From Enterococcus malodoratus ATCC 43197 (GTDB lineage Bacteria; Bacillota; Bacilli; Lactobacillales; Enterococcaceae), in contig NZ_KE136481.1 in the NCBI RefSeq assembly GCF_000407185.1, positions 451,136 to 515,135 of the forward strand: DNA of 64,000 nt. Reading direction: 5' to 3'. Positions within the stretch are counted from its first letter, which is position 1, and each line of letters opens with the position of its first letter. Positions 34,353 to 43,211 of this stretch are shown here, one piece after another. The translations under genes and the position numbers were made by a program. The notes beneath the pieces are model-generated. The model searched no databases and was not told where the DNA came from. It saw nothing but the letters and a program-made list of their open reading frames with translations.

Positions 34353-34388
34353 AAAAGCCGTAAAGGAAATTTTTCCTTTACGGCTTTT
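34353..34388. terminator. Terminator of the MarR gene (bidirectional)
   Basis: A stem of at least 13 bp, GCCGTAAAGGAAA / TTTCCTTTACGGC, extended by AAAA/TTTT, with a short loop. T-runs on both strands. Lies directly after the marR stop. Confidence 0.9.
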
Positions 34389-34391
34389 AAA

Positions 34392-34973
34392 TTACCAGTT
34401 AAATCTATTGAATTCTCCATAGTGGTGTGAGTACCCAGGCTCCATTCCATGATGTCCTTTGAAACCATGACCTTTATGATCATGAGGAGGTCGAGGTCCA
34501 CCAAAGCCTCTACCGCCACCGAAAAATTCTTCAGAGTCATCTTCTCCTAATTGATTTTTCAGCGTTTCACTAATTTTTTCAACTAGACGTGACCATTCAG
34601 CCTTTTCATCATCTGTGAAATCAGCAAATAATTCTTCGCCAAAATCTGGTGTGTCAGATATTTTTTCTGCTTCCTTTTCACCAAGTTCCGTTAAGCGAAT
34701 AATCATAATCCGACGATCTGCTTCTGAAGCTTCACGGGTAATCATTTCCTTATCTTCAAGTTTTTGTAATAATTCTCCAACAGATTGTGGCCGCATTCCC
34801 AAGACAAAGGTTAAATCTTTTTGGCTTATCTCAGGATTCATTTTTAGCAATGCCAGAACACGCCCTTGCCCACGATGTGGACCAAACCCTTGATTTTTTG
34901 CCATTTGACGATGATAGTAACGACGTAAGTCATGTTGAAGCTTCATAAATTGTTCATTCATTTGATTTTCCAT
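34392..34973 (-). CDS. MarR-family regulator with a Gly/His-rich C-terminal tail
   Basis: 193 residues. The winged helix lies at about 35-105 (ISQKDLTFVLGMRPQSVGELLQKLE, then DRRIMIIRLTELG). After residue ~150 the protein becomes a low-complexity tail with FGGGRGFGGPRPP and a cluster of seven His within about 20 residues. Such a tail could bind metal; this is inference. Three copies of AGGTACCT surround its promoter, two of them inside or beside the -35/-10 region, so it is very probably autoregulated. No adjacent co-transcribed target gene is seen; the next gene upstream is of unknown function. Confidence 0.88.
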   Translation of the reverse strand: MENQMNEQFMKLQHDLRRYYHRQMAKNQGFGPHRGQGRVLALLKMNPEISQKDLTFVLGMRPQSVGELLQKLEDKEMITREASEADRRIMIIRLTELGEKEAEKISDTPDFGEELFADFTDDEKAEWSRLVEKISETLKNQLGEDDSEEFFGGGRGFGGPRPPHDHKGHGFKGHHGMEPGYSHHYGEFNRFNW

Positions 34974-34994
34974 AGATCATTTCTCCTTTTTATT

Positions 34995-35070
34995 CAGGTA
35001 CCTTACACACTTATAATACAGGTACCTGAAGAATTAATCAAGAGGAGCAGTCGTTTTAATCAGGTACCTT
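34995..35070 (-). promoter_or_regulatory. MarR promoter with three CAGGTACCT(G/T) operators
   Basis: Minus strand: -35 TTGATT (35036-35041), 17-bp spacer, -10 TATTAT (35013-35018). Operator copies lie at 34995-35004 (downstream of the start), 35019-35028 (in the spacer) and 35061-35070 (upstream of -35). The spacer copy is a perfect 10-bp palindrome, CAGGTACCTG. Confidence 0.78.
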
Positions 35071-35113
35071 AAGATTTTCTTTAAATAATTGCCTCCTTCA
35101 AAATATTTATTAC

Positions 35114-35142
35114 AAAAAAACAGGCATCCTATTGGATACCTG
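35114..35142 (-). terminator. Terminator of the gene at 35155
   Basis: Stem CAGGCATCC (35121-35129) / GGATACCTG (35134-35142) with one mismatch and a 4-nt loop, then seven T on the minus strand. Confidence 0.8.
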
Positions 35143-35154
35143 TTAAATCGTTGA

Positions 35155-35607
35155 CTAAAATTGATCACCGTACACATCATCGACATTTTTCGTTGGATCA
35201 ATCACGATATATAAACTTTTTGTCTTTTCAGAAACCTTCGTTGATTGATAAATATTGTCCAAGCCTTCGTTGTCTTTATCTTTATAAGGGAAATAAACAG
35301 AATCTGGATGTCCTGCACGGAAAATAATTTCCATCCGTTCAATATCTTCAAATTTGCGTGCCCGTTCAAACATTCCTAACTCTAAACCGCCTAAATTAAT
35401 ATCTGTCGTTTGAACATGATCGCCCTCTTGATAAATCTCGATTTTAAATCCGGCACAAGGGTGAATCTCTACAAACTCGCTGCCATGAATTCTTCCAAAA
35501 CTTGTTGTAATTTGCTTAATCCACAAATCGCCAATGTAACGACGATCGATTGTCCAGGTTTCGCCATTACGAAAATAGAATTTTAGTGCTGTCATTTCTC
35601 TTGCCAT
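35155..35607 (-). CDS. Conserved-looking protein of unknown function
   Basis: 150 residues, soluble, beta-rich, no signal peptide. ATG 35607 has GAGGAG nine bases upstream; an alternative ATG lies four codons in. Aromatic-rich N-terminus (FYFRNGETWTI), a central FVEIHPCAGFKIEIY strand and an acidic C-terminus. I do not recognise a catalytic motif. It has its own terminator and lies between the MarR regulator and the thioesterase gene. Confidence 0.75.
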   Translation of the reverse strand: MAREMTALKFYFRNGETWTIDRRYIGDLWIKQITTSFGRIHGSEFVEIHPCAGFKIEIYQEGDHVQTTDINLGGLELGMFERARKFEDIERMEIIFRAGHPDSVYFPYKDKDNEGLDNIYQSTKVSEKTKSLYIVIDPTKNVDDVYGDQF

Positions 35608-35679
35608 TCTACATTCTCCTCACTACTGATCTAAAATTAAGTGTAGCACACCTTGAGTAAACGGTCACATGTTGTGCTT

Positions 35680-36042
35680 CTACTTCAATTTTTTCAGAAA
35701 AGCTGCTGTTTCAACAATTACTCGTTGATGAACTGCTTCGCCGATCACTTGATCATCATCAAAGGCTTTTATGGAATAAGAAATTTTTTTACCATCAACC
35801 TCGAGTATCTCTGCATCAACCTTTACTGTCGAACCAACAGCCGTCGGAACTAGATGCTTTAGATCCATTTTGTAGCCAACGCTGGTTTGAACAGAGCTAA
35901 GTTCAGGTGCTAATAGAATTTTGGCACAATTTTCCATCATTGCCACCAAAGCTGGTGTTGCCAAAACATCCAAATCACCAGAACCCATCGCTAAAGCTGT
36001 TTGATCCTCACTGACTTTATACTGCTTCGTAATTTTTTTCAT
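35680..36042 (-). CDS. Hotdog-fold thioesterase (FlK-like)
   Basis: 120 residues, size of a single hotdog domain. DLDVLATPALVAMMENCA is the helix of the fold and SVGYKMDLKHLVPTAVGSTV the following strands, as in fluoroacetyl-CoA thioesterase-like proteins. Probably hydrolyses an acyl-CoA; substrate unknown. Its ATG overlaps the cca stop by 4 bp, so cca and this gene are one operon with mazG. Confidence 0.8.
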   Translation of the reverse strand: MKKITKQYKVSEDQTALAMGSGDLDVLATPALVAMMENCAKILLAPELSSVQTSVGYKMDLKHLVPTAVGSTVKVDAEILEVDGKKISYSIKAFDDDQVIGEAVHQRVIVETAAFLKKLK

Positions 36043-37256
36043 GACATCTCCTTTTTTAAAAATTCTTCAGCAAAAACTAAAAGTTCTTCTTTATTATTAT
36101 CCAATTTACCTTCTACTACTTCTTGCTCTAAAACGTTTAGCGTCATACTAATCCATGGACCACGTGGGTAATCAAAGTGTTCCATCACCTCATTACCTTT
36201 CAAAGCAAGGTCCTTTAGTGAATAGATTGGTAAGTACTGATACAACAAACGAATTTTAGCCAAATTTGGTTCACGATCAAAATAATACAATAAGTATTCA
36301 ACAGACAGCGCCAACTCACGACCTAGCTGATACAGGGTCCAGTTATCCCATTCATATTTTAAACGAAATTGCAGCGCCGGTACCATTTGAGTGACTTCTC
36401 GAATTAATTGATTTGAGCATTTCCACTCTTTCATGAAATGACGAATATTCGTAATATTCATATCAAGCATAACCATCAATAATGTCCAAGCTTGACGTTC
36501 AGTCGGAATGGCAGGCCCACGAAGTTCCGAGAAATTTAATAATGCTTCTCCATAGTTTCGTAAACCAGGGCAATAAATATAACACTCTGATTCCACAAAA
36601 GAACGCAATCCAGCCTCACGAAAAGACCCCATCATCAGTTTTACAAATTCCACATTAATTCGCTCCACCGAAATTTTGGCCAATAGAGAATGGTATTCTT
36701 GAATTGCTTCAAAAGTATTCGGTTCCAAAGTAAACCCTAGGTGACTAACAAATCGCAATGCACGCATCATACGCAATGCATCTTCATGGAATCTTTCATG
36801 CGGATTTCCTACAGCACGTAAAACTTTATTTCGCAAATCTTCTAATCCATCAAAAAGGTCTATCACGGTACCGTCGATTCCAACAGCTAATGCATTAATT
36901 GTAAAATCCCGACGTTTTAGATCTTCCTTCAACGAGCGCACAAATTCTACATGATCAGGGCGACGATAATCTTGATATGTTGATTCTGTCCGAAAAGTAG
37001 TTACTTCATAAGTAGCCTCTTTAGTGATCACCATCACCGTGCCATGATCAATGCCAACATCTATTGTGCGATGAAATAATTCTTTCACTTCCGCTGGAAA
37101 AGCACTCGTTGCGATATCCACATCATGAATTGGCTTGTTCAGTAAAATATCACGGACACTCCCGCCAACATAATACGCCTCATATCCAGCTGTTTGCAAT
37201 TTCCGCAAAATAGGCATGGCCCCTTGAAATTCTAAAGGAAACGCTTCTAATCTCAT
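36039..37256 (-). CDS. cca: CCA tRNA nucleotidyltransferase
   Basis: 405 residues. The nucleotidyltransferase signature GGSVRDILL...DVDIATSA is at about 32-55, then RRDFTINALAV and the RFHEDALRMMRALRF helix that bind NTP and tRNA. Class II enzyme that builds or repairs the 3' CCA end of tRNAs. It overlaps mazG upstream by 4 bp and the thioesterase gene downstream by 4 bp, so all three are translationally coupled. Confidence 0.96.
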   Translation of the reverse strand: MRLEAFPLEFQGAMPILRKLQTAGYEAYYVGGSVRDILLNKPIHDVDIATSAFPAEVKELFHRTIDVGIDHGTVMVITKEATYEVTTFRTESTYQDYRRPDHVEFVRSLKEDLKRRDFTINALAVGIDGTVIDLFDGLEDLRNKVLRAVGNPHERFHEDALRMMRALRFVSHLGFTLEPNTFEAIQEYHSLLAKISVERINVEFVKLMMGSFREAGLRSFVESECYIYCPGLRNYGEALLNFSELRGPAIPTERQAWTLLMVMLDMNITNIRHFMKEWKCSNQLIREVTQMVPALQFRLKYEWDNWTLYQLGRELALSVEYLLYYFDREPNLAKIRLLYQYLPIYSLKDLALKGNEVMEHFDYPRGPWISMTLNVLEQEVVEGKLDNNKEELLVFAEEFLKKEMS

Positions 37257-37606
37257 TGAATATCACCTTCTGTCATACCGTCTTTACGTTCAAATCGAAA
37301 ACGATCTCGTTGATTGAATTTTTCCATATTACGATTAAATGCTTCTGTTAAATCAATATCGAGAGAATTTGCCATGATAATTGTAACAAATAGGACATCG
37401 CCTAACTCTTCTTGTACCGTTTTCGGTTGTTCCGAATCTTTTTTTGCTTTTTCACCATAATGATGGTTGACCTCTCGTGCCAACTCCCCAACTTCTTCTG
37501 TTAATCGAGCCATTTGTCCTAATGGTGAAAAATAACCCGTTTTGAATTGCTGGATATAATCATCAACTTCTTGTTGCATGATTTTCATTGTCTTTTCATT
37601 CATCAA
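37253..37606 (-). CDS. mazG: MazG-type nucleotide pyrophosphohydrolase
   Basis: 117 residues. The metal-binding EEVGELAREV and EELGDVLF helices, spaced as in MazG/dCTPase folds, are clear. Family knowledge: hydrolyses (d)NTPs to monophosphates; small single-domain members occur beside cca in Bacillus (YpjD). First gene of the mazG-cca-thioesterase operon. Confidence 0.88.
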   Translation of the reverse strand: MMNEKTMKIMQQEVDDYIQQFKTGYFSPLGQMARLTEEVGELAREVNHHYGEKAKKDSEQPKTVQEELGDVLFVTIIMANSLDIDLTEAFNRNMEKFNQRDRFRFERKDGMTEGDIQ

Positions 37607-37836
37607 ACCACCTCAAACCTATCTTATCAAAAAACAGATTTGTTTCCTATCATGTTGTTGTAACAATCTGATTTTCATGCTATGTTGATTGAGGACGAAT
37701 TTTGAGATACTATTTCAACTTTTTATTTTTACAGTTCGGCATAAAAGAAAATGAATGGCTTGTTTGAATGACATTCAGCATTCAAATCAGTCAATTTTTT
37801 CATGGAAATACATTCAATCAAATTAGGAGGTGTCGT

Positions 37837-38727
37837 ATGGAAACGACTATGACTACACGGATCAAAGAAATTATTTTTATTGTGGTGGGAACTGCTATTT
37901 ATGCATTTGGTCTAGTCTACTTGAATATTGCAAATCATTTGGCAGAAGGCGGCGTCACTGGTATCACTTTGATTATTCGAGCACTTGTTGGGATTGATCC
38001 TGCATATACCACTTTGATTATTAATATTCCATTGATTTTAATCGGTGGAAAAATTCTAGGAAAACGTTCCTTCTACTATACAATTTTAGGGACTGTTTGT
38101 TTGTCAGTCTTTTTATGGATTTGGCAAAGAATTCCCTTACAGATCAATTTAGATCACGACTTGTTTATCGTCTCTATTTTAGCGGGACTATTCGCTGGAT
38201 TTGGTAGCGGATTAGTTTATCGGAATGGTGGAACGACTGGTGGGGCAGACGTTATTGCGCGGATTCTGGAGCAAAGATTTGGCTTCACGATGGGAAAATC
38301 ACTATTGGTTTTTGATATTATTGTTTTGATTTGTTCACTGACTTATCTTGATTTAAAGCGGATGATGTACACCCTGATCGTATCCTTTGTTTTCAGCAAA
38401 GTGGTCGATGTCCTTTCATCTGGTGGTTATGCCGCCAAAGGCGTGATGATTATTTCCAATGAAAGCAATGTGATCGCCGAGTTATTAATGGCCCATTTGG
38501 AACGCGGTGTCACATATCTCCACGGCGAAGGTGGTTTCTCTTCAGAATTAAAACGGATCGTTTATATCGTAGTTTCACAACAAGAAATTAATGAAGTGAA
38601 AAAGATCATTCATTCTGTTGATGAAAAAGCATTCATATTAATCAGCAATGTTCACGACGTAGAAGGCGAAGGCTTTACCTATTTAAAACCGCAACGACGT
38701 AGATTCACCTTAAAACGAGGTGAATAA
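37837..38727 (+). CDS. YitT family integral membrane protein
   Basis: Start at ATG 37837 with GGAGGTG four bases upstream; the frame is open further but has no ribosome site there. 296 residues. Five hydrophobic segments in the first ~200 residues (DUF161-type, with GGTTGGADVIARIL) and a C-terminal DUF2179 domain (about 205-285; GYAAKGVMIISNE.. GVTYLHGEGGFS). Role unknown; transport is inferred. The only plus-strand gene in this stretch, convergent with ypiB and sharing its terminator. Confidence 0.88.
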   Translation: METTMTTRIKEIIFIVVGTAIYAFGLVYLNIANHLAEGGVTGITLIIRALVGIDPAYTTLIINIPLILIGGKILGKRSFYYTILGTVCLSVFLWIWQRIPLQINLDHDLFIVSILAGLFAGFGSGLVYRNGGTTGGADVIARILEQRFGFTMGKSLLVFDIIVLICSLTYLDLKRMMYTLIVSFVFSKVVDVLSSGGYAAKGVMIISNESNVIAELLMAHLERGVTYLHGEGGFSSELKRIVYIVVSQQEINEVKKIIHSVDEKAFILISNVHDVEGEGFTYLKPQRRRFTLKRGE

Positions 38728-38772
38728 AAAAACTAGCACAGACCGTGTAATCCACGTCTGTGCTAGTTTTTT
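38727..38772. terminator. Bidirectional terminator between yitT and ypiB
   Basis: An 11-bp stem ACTAGCACAGA / TCTGTGCTAGT extended by CGTG/CACG and A/T-runs on both sides. Serves both convergent genes and overlaps the ypiB stop. Confidence 0.92.
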
Positions 38773-39325
38773 ATTCGTGTAAAGTCAATTTTAGCCGATT
38801 CAATTCATCAGACAAAATCAGAAAAGCTTCTTTGTCGCCATCCTCCAAAGCCATATCAATTTGTTTTTTTAATAAATCAACTTGTGCTTCTTGTTCTTGG
38901 TGTTTTAAGAAGTTTTCAACTTCAGAAACGATCTCTTCACTGACATTATCATTCCAAGAAAGCGCAGGGTTGTCTTCTAAAACCGATAGATACTGTGCAT
39001 TCTGCCAAGAATTAGGAAAGACGCATTCTAAATATAAAGGCTGCTGCCAATGTAGACGAATCTCATGAAAAATCTGATCACTATTGGAAAACTGATGCCC
39101 CTCTACCGAAAACATCATCGGATCTTCACGTTGCGAGATATCCCGAAAGACCAAACCTCGATTCGTTGCCATGGCCTGTTCCACAATATGAACATTCCGT
39201 AAAATTGCTTCATGATTAATTAGATAGTTTAAGATCCAAATCACTTCTCGTCGTTGAAAGCTCACATTATTGATCAACCAAACGAGAAACTCACGTTTTT
39301 CACCAACATCGATCATTTTTCTCAC
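38771..39325 (-). CDS. ypiB: YpiB/UPF0302 family protein
   Basis: 184 residues. REFLVWLINNVSFQRREVIWILNYL at the N-terminus is the UPF0302 signature, with a short acidic helix at the C-terminus (ALEDGDKEAFLILSDEL). Function unknown. It follows the TPR gene by 4 bp, the same pairing as ypiA-ypiB in Bacillus. Confidence 0.85.
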   Translation of the reverse strand: MRKMIDVGEKREFLVWLINNVSFQRREVIWILNYLINHEAILRNVHIVEQAMATNRGLVFRDISQREDPMMFSVEGHQFSNSDQIFHEIRLHWQQPLYLECVFPNSWQNAQYLSVLEDNPALSWNDNVSEEIVSEVENFLKHQEQEAQVDLLKKQIDMALEDGDKEAFLILSDELNRLKLTLHE

Positions 39326-39329
39326 CTCT

Positions 39330-40577
39330 CTAATCTTCTAGTAATGACTGTACTTCTAGATCTCCTGGTTCAAGCTGCAAATAGTTTGTTAAAACCTCTC
39401 TTGCGGTTTCCAATTGACCGTCTTCGCGTAAAAAGAGTCCATATGCTTTTAAGAAATCTGGCTCATGAGATAGATTTTCAAATGCTTGCTTGTAATACGT
39501 CCGTGCCGCACCAAAATCTTCCAATTCATTATACGCCAGTGCCAAGTTCCATGCAGCATATGGATTATCTTCCTCATCCATCTGGCTGATCATTTCAATC
39601 GTTTTATCTGGCTGTTCCTCATTAAGATAAAGATTACTCAATGTTAAAAGCGTTTCGTCGGCTTTTTCACCTGTTTCCAACGCCTGCAGCAACAATTCTT
39701 CCGCCTTCTTACTATCACGTAAGCGATAAGCAATTTCGGAGGCTAAATGCAACAACTCTACTTGGTATGGATTTTCTTTGATACCCTCTTCAGCGGCAAG
39801 TAACGCTTCTTCTAATAGTTCTTCCTCTTTCAGACTGTCAGCAAGGTAATAATAACCGCTTTGATATTGTGGATCTAGAGCAATTAACTCTTGCAAATAA
39901 TTGATTGCCTTTTGATGATCATGTAACTGATAATAAGTAAAACCTATTTGAAATAATCGATCTGAAGTACGATCATTTTCCAACGCTCTTTCTAAAAACG
40001 GAATCGCTTCTTCAAAGCCGCCCATCATACTATAAGCCGATCCAATCCTTTCATCAATCGAAATATTAGCAATTTCATCAACGCCCTGCTTCTGCAGTTG
40101 CCCATAATCGTTGATTGCTTCTCCTAATTGATTAGCAGAAAAATGTAACTCGGCTAAAGCAAATGTAATCAATGGCTCTTCTGGTGCAATCGTCTTGGCT
40201 TGCAATAATTTAGCTTCACTAACCTCGGGAATCCCTAGAACCTGATATAAATCAGCAGTCACTAATAAACTCTCTAAATAATTATCGCTATCCGGTTTGA
40301 TTTTTTCCAAGTACTCGAAAGCACCATCAATATCATCGTTCTCTATGGCAATTTCTGCAAGTGAAAGATTAAAAACATCTTCTTCAGGAAAATCTGCTAA
40401 TAATTTTTGTAAGACCCGCTTTGTTTCTTCCAAAAAGCCTAATCCTTGCAGTTCTTCTGCTAAACTTGCTAACATTTCCGGATCATCTTTTTTCAGTGCC
40501 TCTTCAAACATTAGGTTCGCTTGTGTTAACTCTTCATTTTTTAATGCTGTTAGCATTTTTTCACTATAACTTGGCAT
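39330..40577 (-). CDS. ypiA: TPR protein (YpiA-like)
   Basis: 415 residues made of about ten tetratricopeptide repeats (A..EEAI.FLERAL...P and similar units), acidic, cytoplasmic. ATG 40577 lies directly beside the stop of the AroB-like gene. Likely a scaffold for protein-protein contacts; partners unknown. In Bacillus the YpiA gene follows aro genes, which matches the AroB-like neighbour here. Confidence 0.88.
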   Translation of the reverse strand: MPSYSEKMLTALKNEELTQANLMFEEALKKDDPEMLASLAEELQGLGFLEETKRVLQKLLADFPEEDVFNLSLAEIAIENDDIDGAFEYLEKIKPDSDNYLESLLVTADLYQVLGIPEVSEAKLLQAKTIAPEEPLITFALAELHFSANQLGEAINDYGQLQKQGVDEIANISIDERIGSAYSMMGGFEEAIPFLERALENDRTSDRLFQIGFTYYQLHDHQKAINYLQELIALDPQYQSGYYYLADSLKEEELLEEALLAAEEGIKENPYQVELLHLASEIAYRLRDSKKAEELLLQALETGEKADETLLTLSNLYLNEEQPDKTIEMISQMDEEDNPYAAWNLALAYNELEDFGAARTYYKQAFENLSHEPDFLKAYGLFLREDGQLETAREVLTNYLQLEPGDLEVQSLLED

Positions 40578-41639
40578 CTATTCTCCCCTGATCTCTGTTA
40601 CGATTTTTTGATACACTTCAAATGTTTGAAGTAATTCCTTTTGAGTTGGAACTTTTTTCATTCCGACCTCACCGATTTGAATCAACTCGGCCAACGGTTT
40701 TTCCTGTGCTAAAGCAATAACTTGCTGTCCATAATCAGCCATGGAAATTCCCTCTGGCATAACAATTGGAAATCCTAATCGCACCAACCATATCACAAAA
40801 TTTTTAAAATTGAAATGAAGGTTGTTTGCAGATACATTCCAAGCTAATTCAAACAATAATCCGAACATCGTCTTCATGCTGTTTGATAGCAAAGAACCAT
40901 TCTCTGTTTGAAAAAAAGCTTTCTCAAATGGTTTCCCAAAATCACGAAGTTCCTCACTGTACAACTGATAATAGTTGATCAGAGTTTCGCTAAAGGCTGA
41001 AAATGATTGCTGCAAAAGTGCCTCGCGGGTTGGAAAGTTTCCGTATAAACTTTGTAGAAATGGATAATCGCAAATGATTCCACAACGAATCAAGGTTAGC
41101 AGATCCACCATTTTACCAGTCGTTTGCTGATCAGCTAATGTATGATCGAAAAGAATACTCTGTGGAGCTTCCTCGATCTCCATAACTGTCATTAGTGTTT
41201 TATCAGAAACGATTTGATCTGCAAAAGATAGACTTTGAGCAAATGAGCGTAATGAAACGGGCAGAAAGCACAACTCCGCCTGAAAATTTGTGACATGATG
41301 AGTGAAGCCTAAAAGTTCAATAACTCCTTCATTGCCGATCCCAATAAAAATCGTCTCCTTTTGTCGGCCGAAACGATCCAAAAATCGGATCAGCTCTTGG
41401 AACGTCTCCATCGTATTGCAATAACGATTATTCGGAGTAATGAACCACTCATGTGAACTCGTTTTTGGGATGAACTGGCGTAGCTTTTCTGCATATAAAT
41501 CATAATAACGTTGATTTCCGCAAAAAAGGATCTGTTTATCCGCCAAATCTTTTTTGCGCATCATGGAGCTAACGGTTTCACCATACGTAATTAGTGTCTC
41601 CTTTTGTTTATTTCGATATGTTACTTCCATTTCACTCAC
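40578..41639 (-). CDS. Degenerate 3-dehydroquinate synthase (AroB)-like protein
   Basis: 353 residues, normal AroB length. The segment FIGIGNEGVIELLGF aligns with the AroB NAD-binding motif GGGVIGDLAGF, and LIRCGIICDYPFLQSL with AroB's 'IK.G.I.D..F...L' helix. However, the metal- and substrate-binding pattern is eroded (no GGKTG-like or H..H arrangement is seen). I read it as an AroB-derived protein that has probably lost dehydroquinate synthase activity. Its position beside ypiA/ypiB, which adjoin aro genes in Bacillus, supports the ancestry. Confidence 0.65.
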   Translation of the reverse strand: MSEMEVTYRNKQKETLITYGETVSSMMRKKDLADKQILFCGNQRYYDLYAEKLRQFIPKTSSHEWFITPNNRYCNTMETFQELIRFLDRFGRQKETIFIGIGNEGVIELLGFTHHVTNFQAELCFLPVSLRSFAQSLSFADQIVSDKTLMTVMEIEEAPQSILFDHTLADQQTTGKMVDLLTLIRCGIICDYPFLQSLYGNFPTREALLQQSFSAFSETLINYYQLYSEELRDFGKPFEKAFFQTENGSLLSNSMKTMFGLLFELAWNVSANNLHFNFKNFVIWLVRLGFPIVMPEGISMADYGQQVIALAQEKPLAELIQIGEVGMKKVPTQKELLQTFEVYQKIVTEIRGE

Positions 41640-41669
41640 CCCATTTTCTTTATTTTATACTACAAAAAA

Positions 41670-41696
41670 ACCTCTCGCAACAAAACAGCGAAAGGT
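41670..41696 (-). terminator. Probable terminator after the EF-hand membrane protein gene
   Basis: Stem CCTCTCGC / GCGAAAGG with one mismatch and a 9-nt loop, with seven T on the minus strand. It lies about 85 bp after the stop of the gene at 41780. Confidence 0.6.
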
Positions 41697-41779
41697 AAAT
41701 AGACTATTTTATTAGGTAAAAAGAAAAAAATCAAAATATATTCAAATTTCCAAATTTTTGATTCAACGAAGCCTCACGA

Positions 41780-42505
41780 TTAATAATTTTGTCCTTGGCT
41801 TTGGGGTGTATTTCCCTCATTTTGAGTTGATCCACCTTGTTGATCATTCTGCCCTTGTTGCGGTGTTTGCTGTTGTTGATTGTTCTGCTCTTGTTGCGGC
41901 GTCTGCTGTTGCTGTTGATTATTTTGTCCTTGTTGCGGCGTTTGCTGTTGCTGTTGGTTGTTCTGTCCCTGCTGTGGTGTCTGTTGTTGCTGATATTGCT
42001 GTTGATTTGCTCGATTCATTTCCTCTTCTACCTGTGATAGCTCTTCAAAAGTCAGAACACCATCATTATTCAAATCCGATTGTGAGGGACCCTCTTTGAT
42101 TACACGCTCCCCATTTGGCAGCACACGTAGAACAGTTACCTGTTCACCCCAAGGCGTAGTTAATACTTGACCAACACTGGAAGTATCAACGGTCTGAGAT
42201 ACCTCGGTCTCTTCTGTGGAACTAGACAAAGAGTCATTCAAACTCACATCTCGTTTTGGTACTGTTTCCTCTCCAGAAGAACCATAAAAATATAGCCCCA
42301 CTAAAACTGCAATCAAAAGAACCGGGACTGATATTATTAATATTAAAAAATTACGACGTTTTCTTTTCTTGTCTTCTTGCTCTTGCAATGCCTCAGCTTC
42401 CAAAAATGCCTGTCTCCAATTAGGATCATTTTGTCTTTGAGCAAGAAATTCATATGAATGCCAAGAATCATTTCTTTTTACATAAAATAATTTTTCCTTT
42501 GACAT
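41780..42505 (-). CDS. Single-pass membrane protein with an EF-hand loop and Gln-rich repeats
   Basis: 241 residues. A cytoplasmic N-terminus (about 1-51, KRKRR stop-transfer) leads to one membrane segment (52-74) and an extracytoplasmic part. The 12-residue loop D144-L-N-N-D-G-V-L-T-F-E-E155 fits the calcium-binding EF-hand/dockerin consensus (positions 1, 3, 5, 12), followed by a helix. The C-terminal third is four units of about 13 residues of the type PQQGQNNQQQQQT, coded by a repetitive CAG/CAA tract. Ca2+ binding is an inference. I know of no named family with this combination. Confidence 0.7.
   Translation of the reverse strand: MSKEKLFYVKRNDSWHSYEFLAQRQNDPNWRQAFLEAEALQEQEDKKRKRRNFLILIISVPVLLIAVLVGLYFYGSSGEETVPKRDVSLNDSLSSSTEETEVSQTVDTSSVGQVLTTPWGEQVTVLRVLPNGERVIKEGPSQSDLNNDGVLTFEELSQVEEEMNRANQQQYQQQQTPQQGQNNQQQQQTPQQGQNNQQQQQTPQQEQNNQQQQTPQQGQNDQQGGSTQNEGNTPQSQGQNY
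41836..41980. repeat. Coding tandem repeat (about 39-bp units, Gln-rich)
   Basis: Four imperfect copies of a unit coding for PQQGQNNQQQQ(Q)T. Such in-frame repeats can change copy number by slippage without frameshift. Confidence 0.75.
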
Positions 42506-42662
42506 CGTTCCACTCTCTTTCTATTCTTCATGAAGTTCTCTACTTTATTCTATCGTATGTAAAGCCTTTCGTAAAATAAAAAATAAGTTATAAATTGAAT
42601 GAAATAACAGTCAAGGAATACTAGACAATGAACAGGCAATTTTTACACTCATTTTTCAACAA

Positions 42663-42698
42663 AAAACCGTTGCGACTTTAAAGTCACAACGGTTTTAG
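42663..42698 (-). terminator. Terminator of hup
   Basis: An extended palindrome AACCGTTG and CAACGGTT with an inner GACTTTAAAGTC stem; T-rich on both sides. It follows the hup stop by about 10 bp. Confidence 0.92.
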
Positions 42699-42707
42699 CA
42701 GCAAAAA

Positions 42708-42983
42708 TTATTTAACTGCATCTTTTAGCGCTTTACCTGGTTTAAACGCAGGTACTTTGCTTGCTGGAATTTCGATTTCTTCACCAGTTTGTGGGTTACG
42801 TCCTTTGCGGGCCGCACGTTCACGTACTTCAAAGTTACCGAAGCCGATCAACTGAACTTTTTCACCGTCAGCTAATGCGCCTTGGATGGTTGAAAATACA
42901 GCATCGACAGCAGCTGTAGCGTCTTTCTTAGTTAAGTCAGTAGCTGCTGCAACCTTTTCGATCAATTCTGCTTTGTTTGCCAT
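42708..42983 (-). CDS. hup: DNA-binding protein HU
   Basis: 91 residues from ATG 42983, which has AGGAGGTG nine bases upstream; the GTG at 42995 overlaps that box. [45 protein letters not shown] and [13 protein letters not shown] match HU throughout. Nucleoid protein that bends DNA. Next to der, as in Bacillus. Confidence 0.97.
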   Translation of the reverse strand: MANKAELIEKVAAATDLTKKDATAAVDAVFSTIQGALADGEKVQLIGFGNFEVRERAARKGRNPQTGEEIEIPASKVPAFKPGKALKDAVK

Positions 42984-43211
42984 GAATGAATTCACCTCCT
43001 GAGAAATGAGTAGTGATGTGTAAACATCGACTGATAACTGAGTGGTCCAGTCATCAGCTAAGAAATATTGATTTGGTCAATATTCTGTTATAACGATAGC
43101 ATAAGAACCTTATGTTAGCAAGGTTTTTAGCGATTAATGGCATAAAATTCATGGTTGTTTTATCAATCAGTGAAATCTGTTGTCACCAAAATAAAAGTAT
43201 GATAAAATACC

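Noticed and set aside
41836-41980. Tandem repeats as a CRISPR array
   Set aside because: Units are contiguous, in frame and code for Gln-rich peptide; there are no unique spacers and no cas genes.
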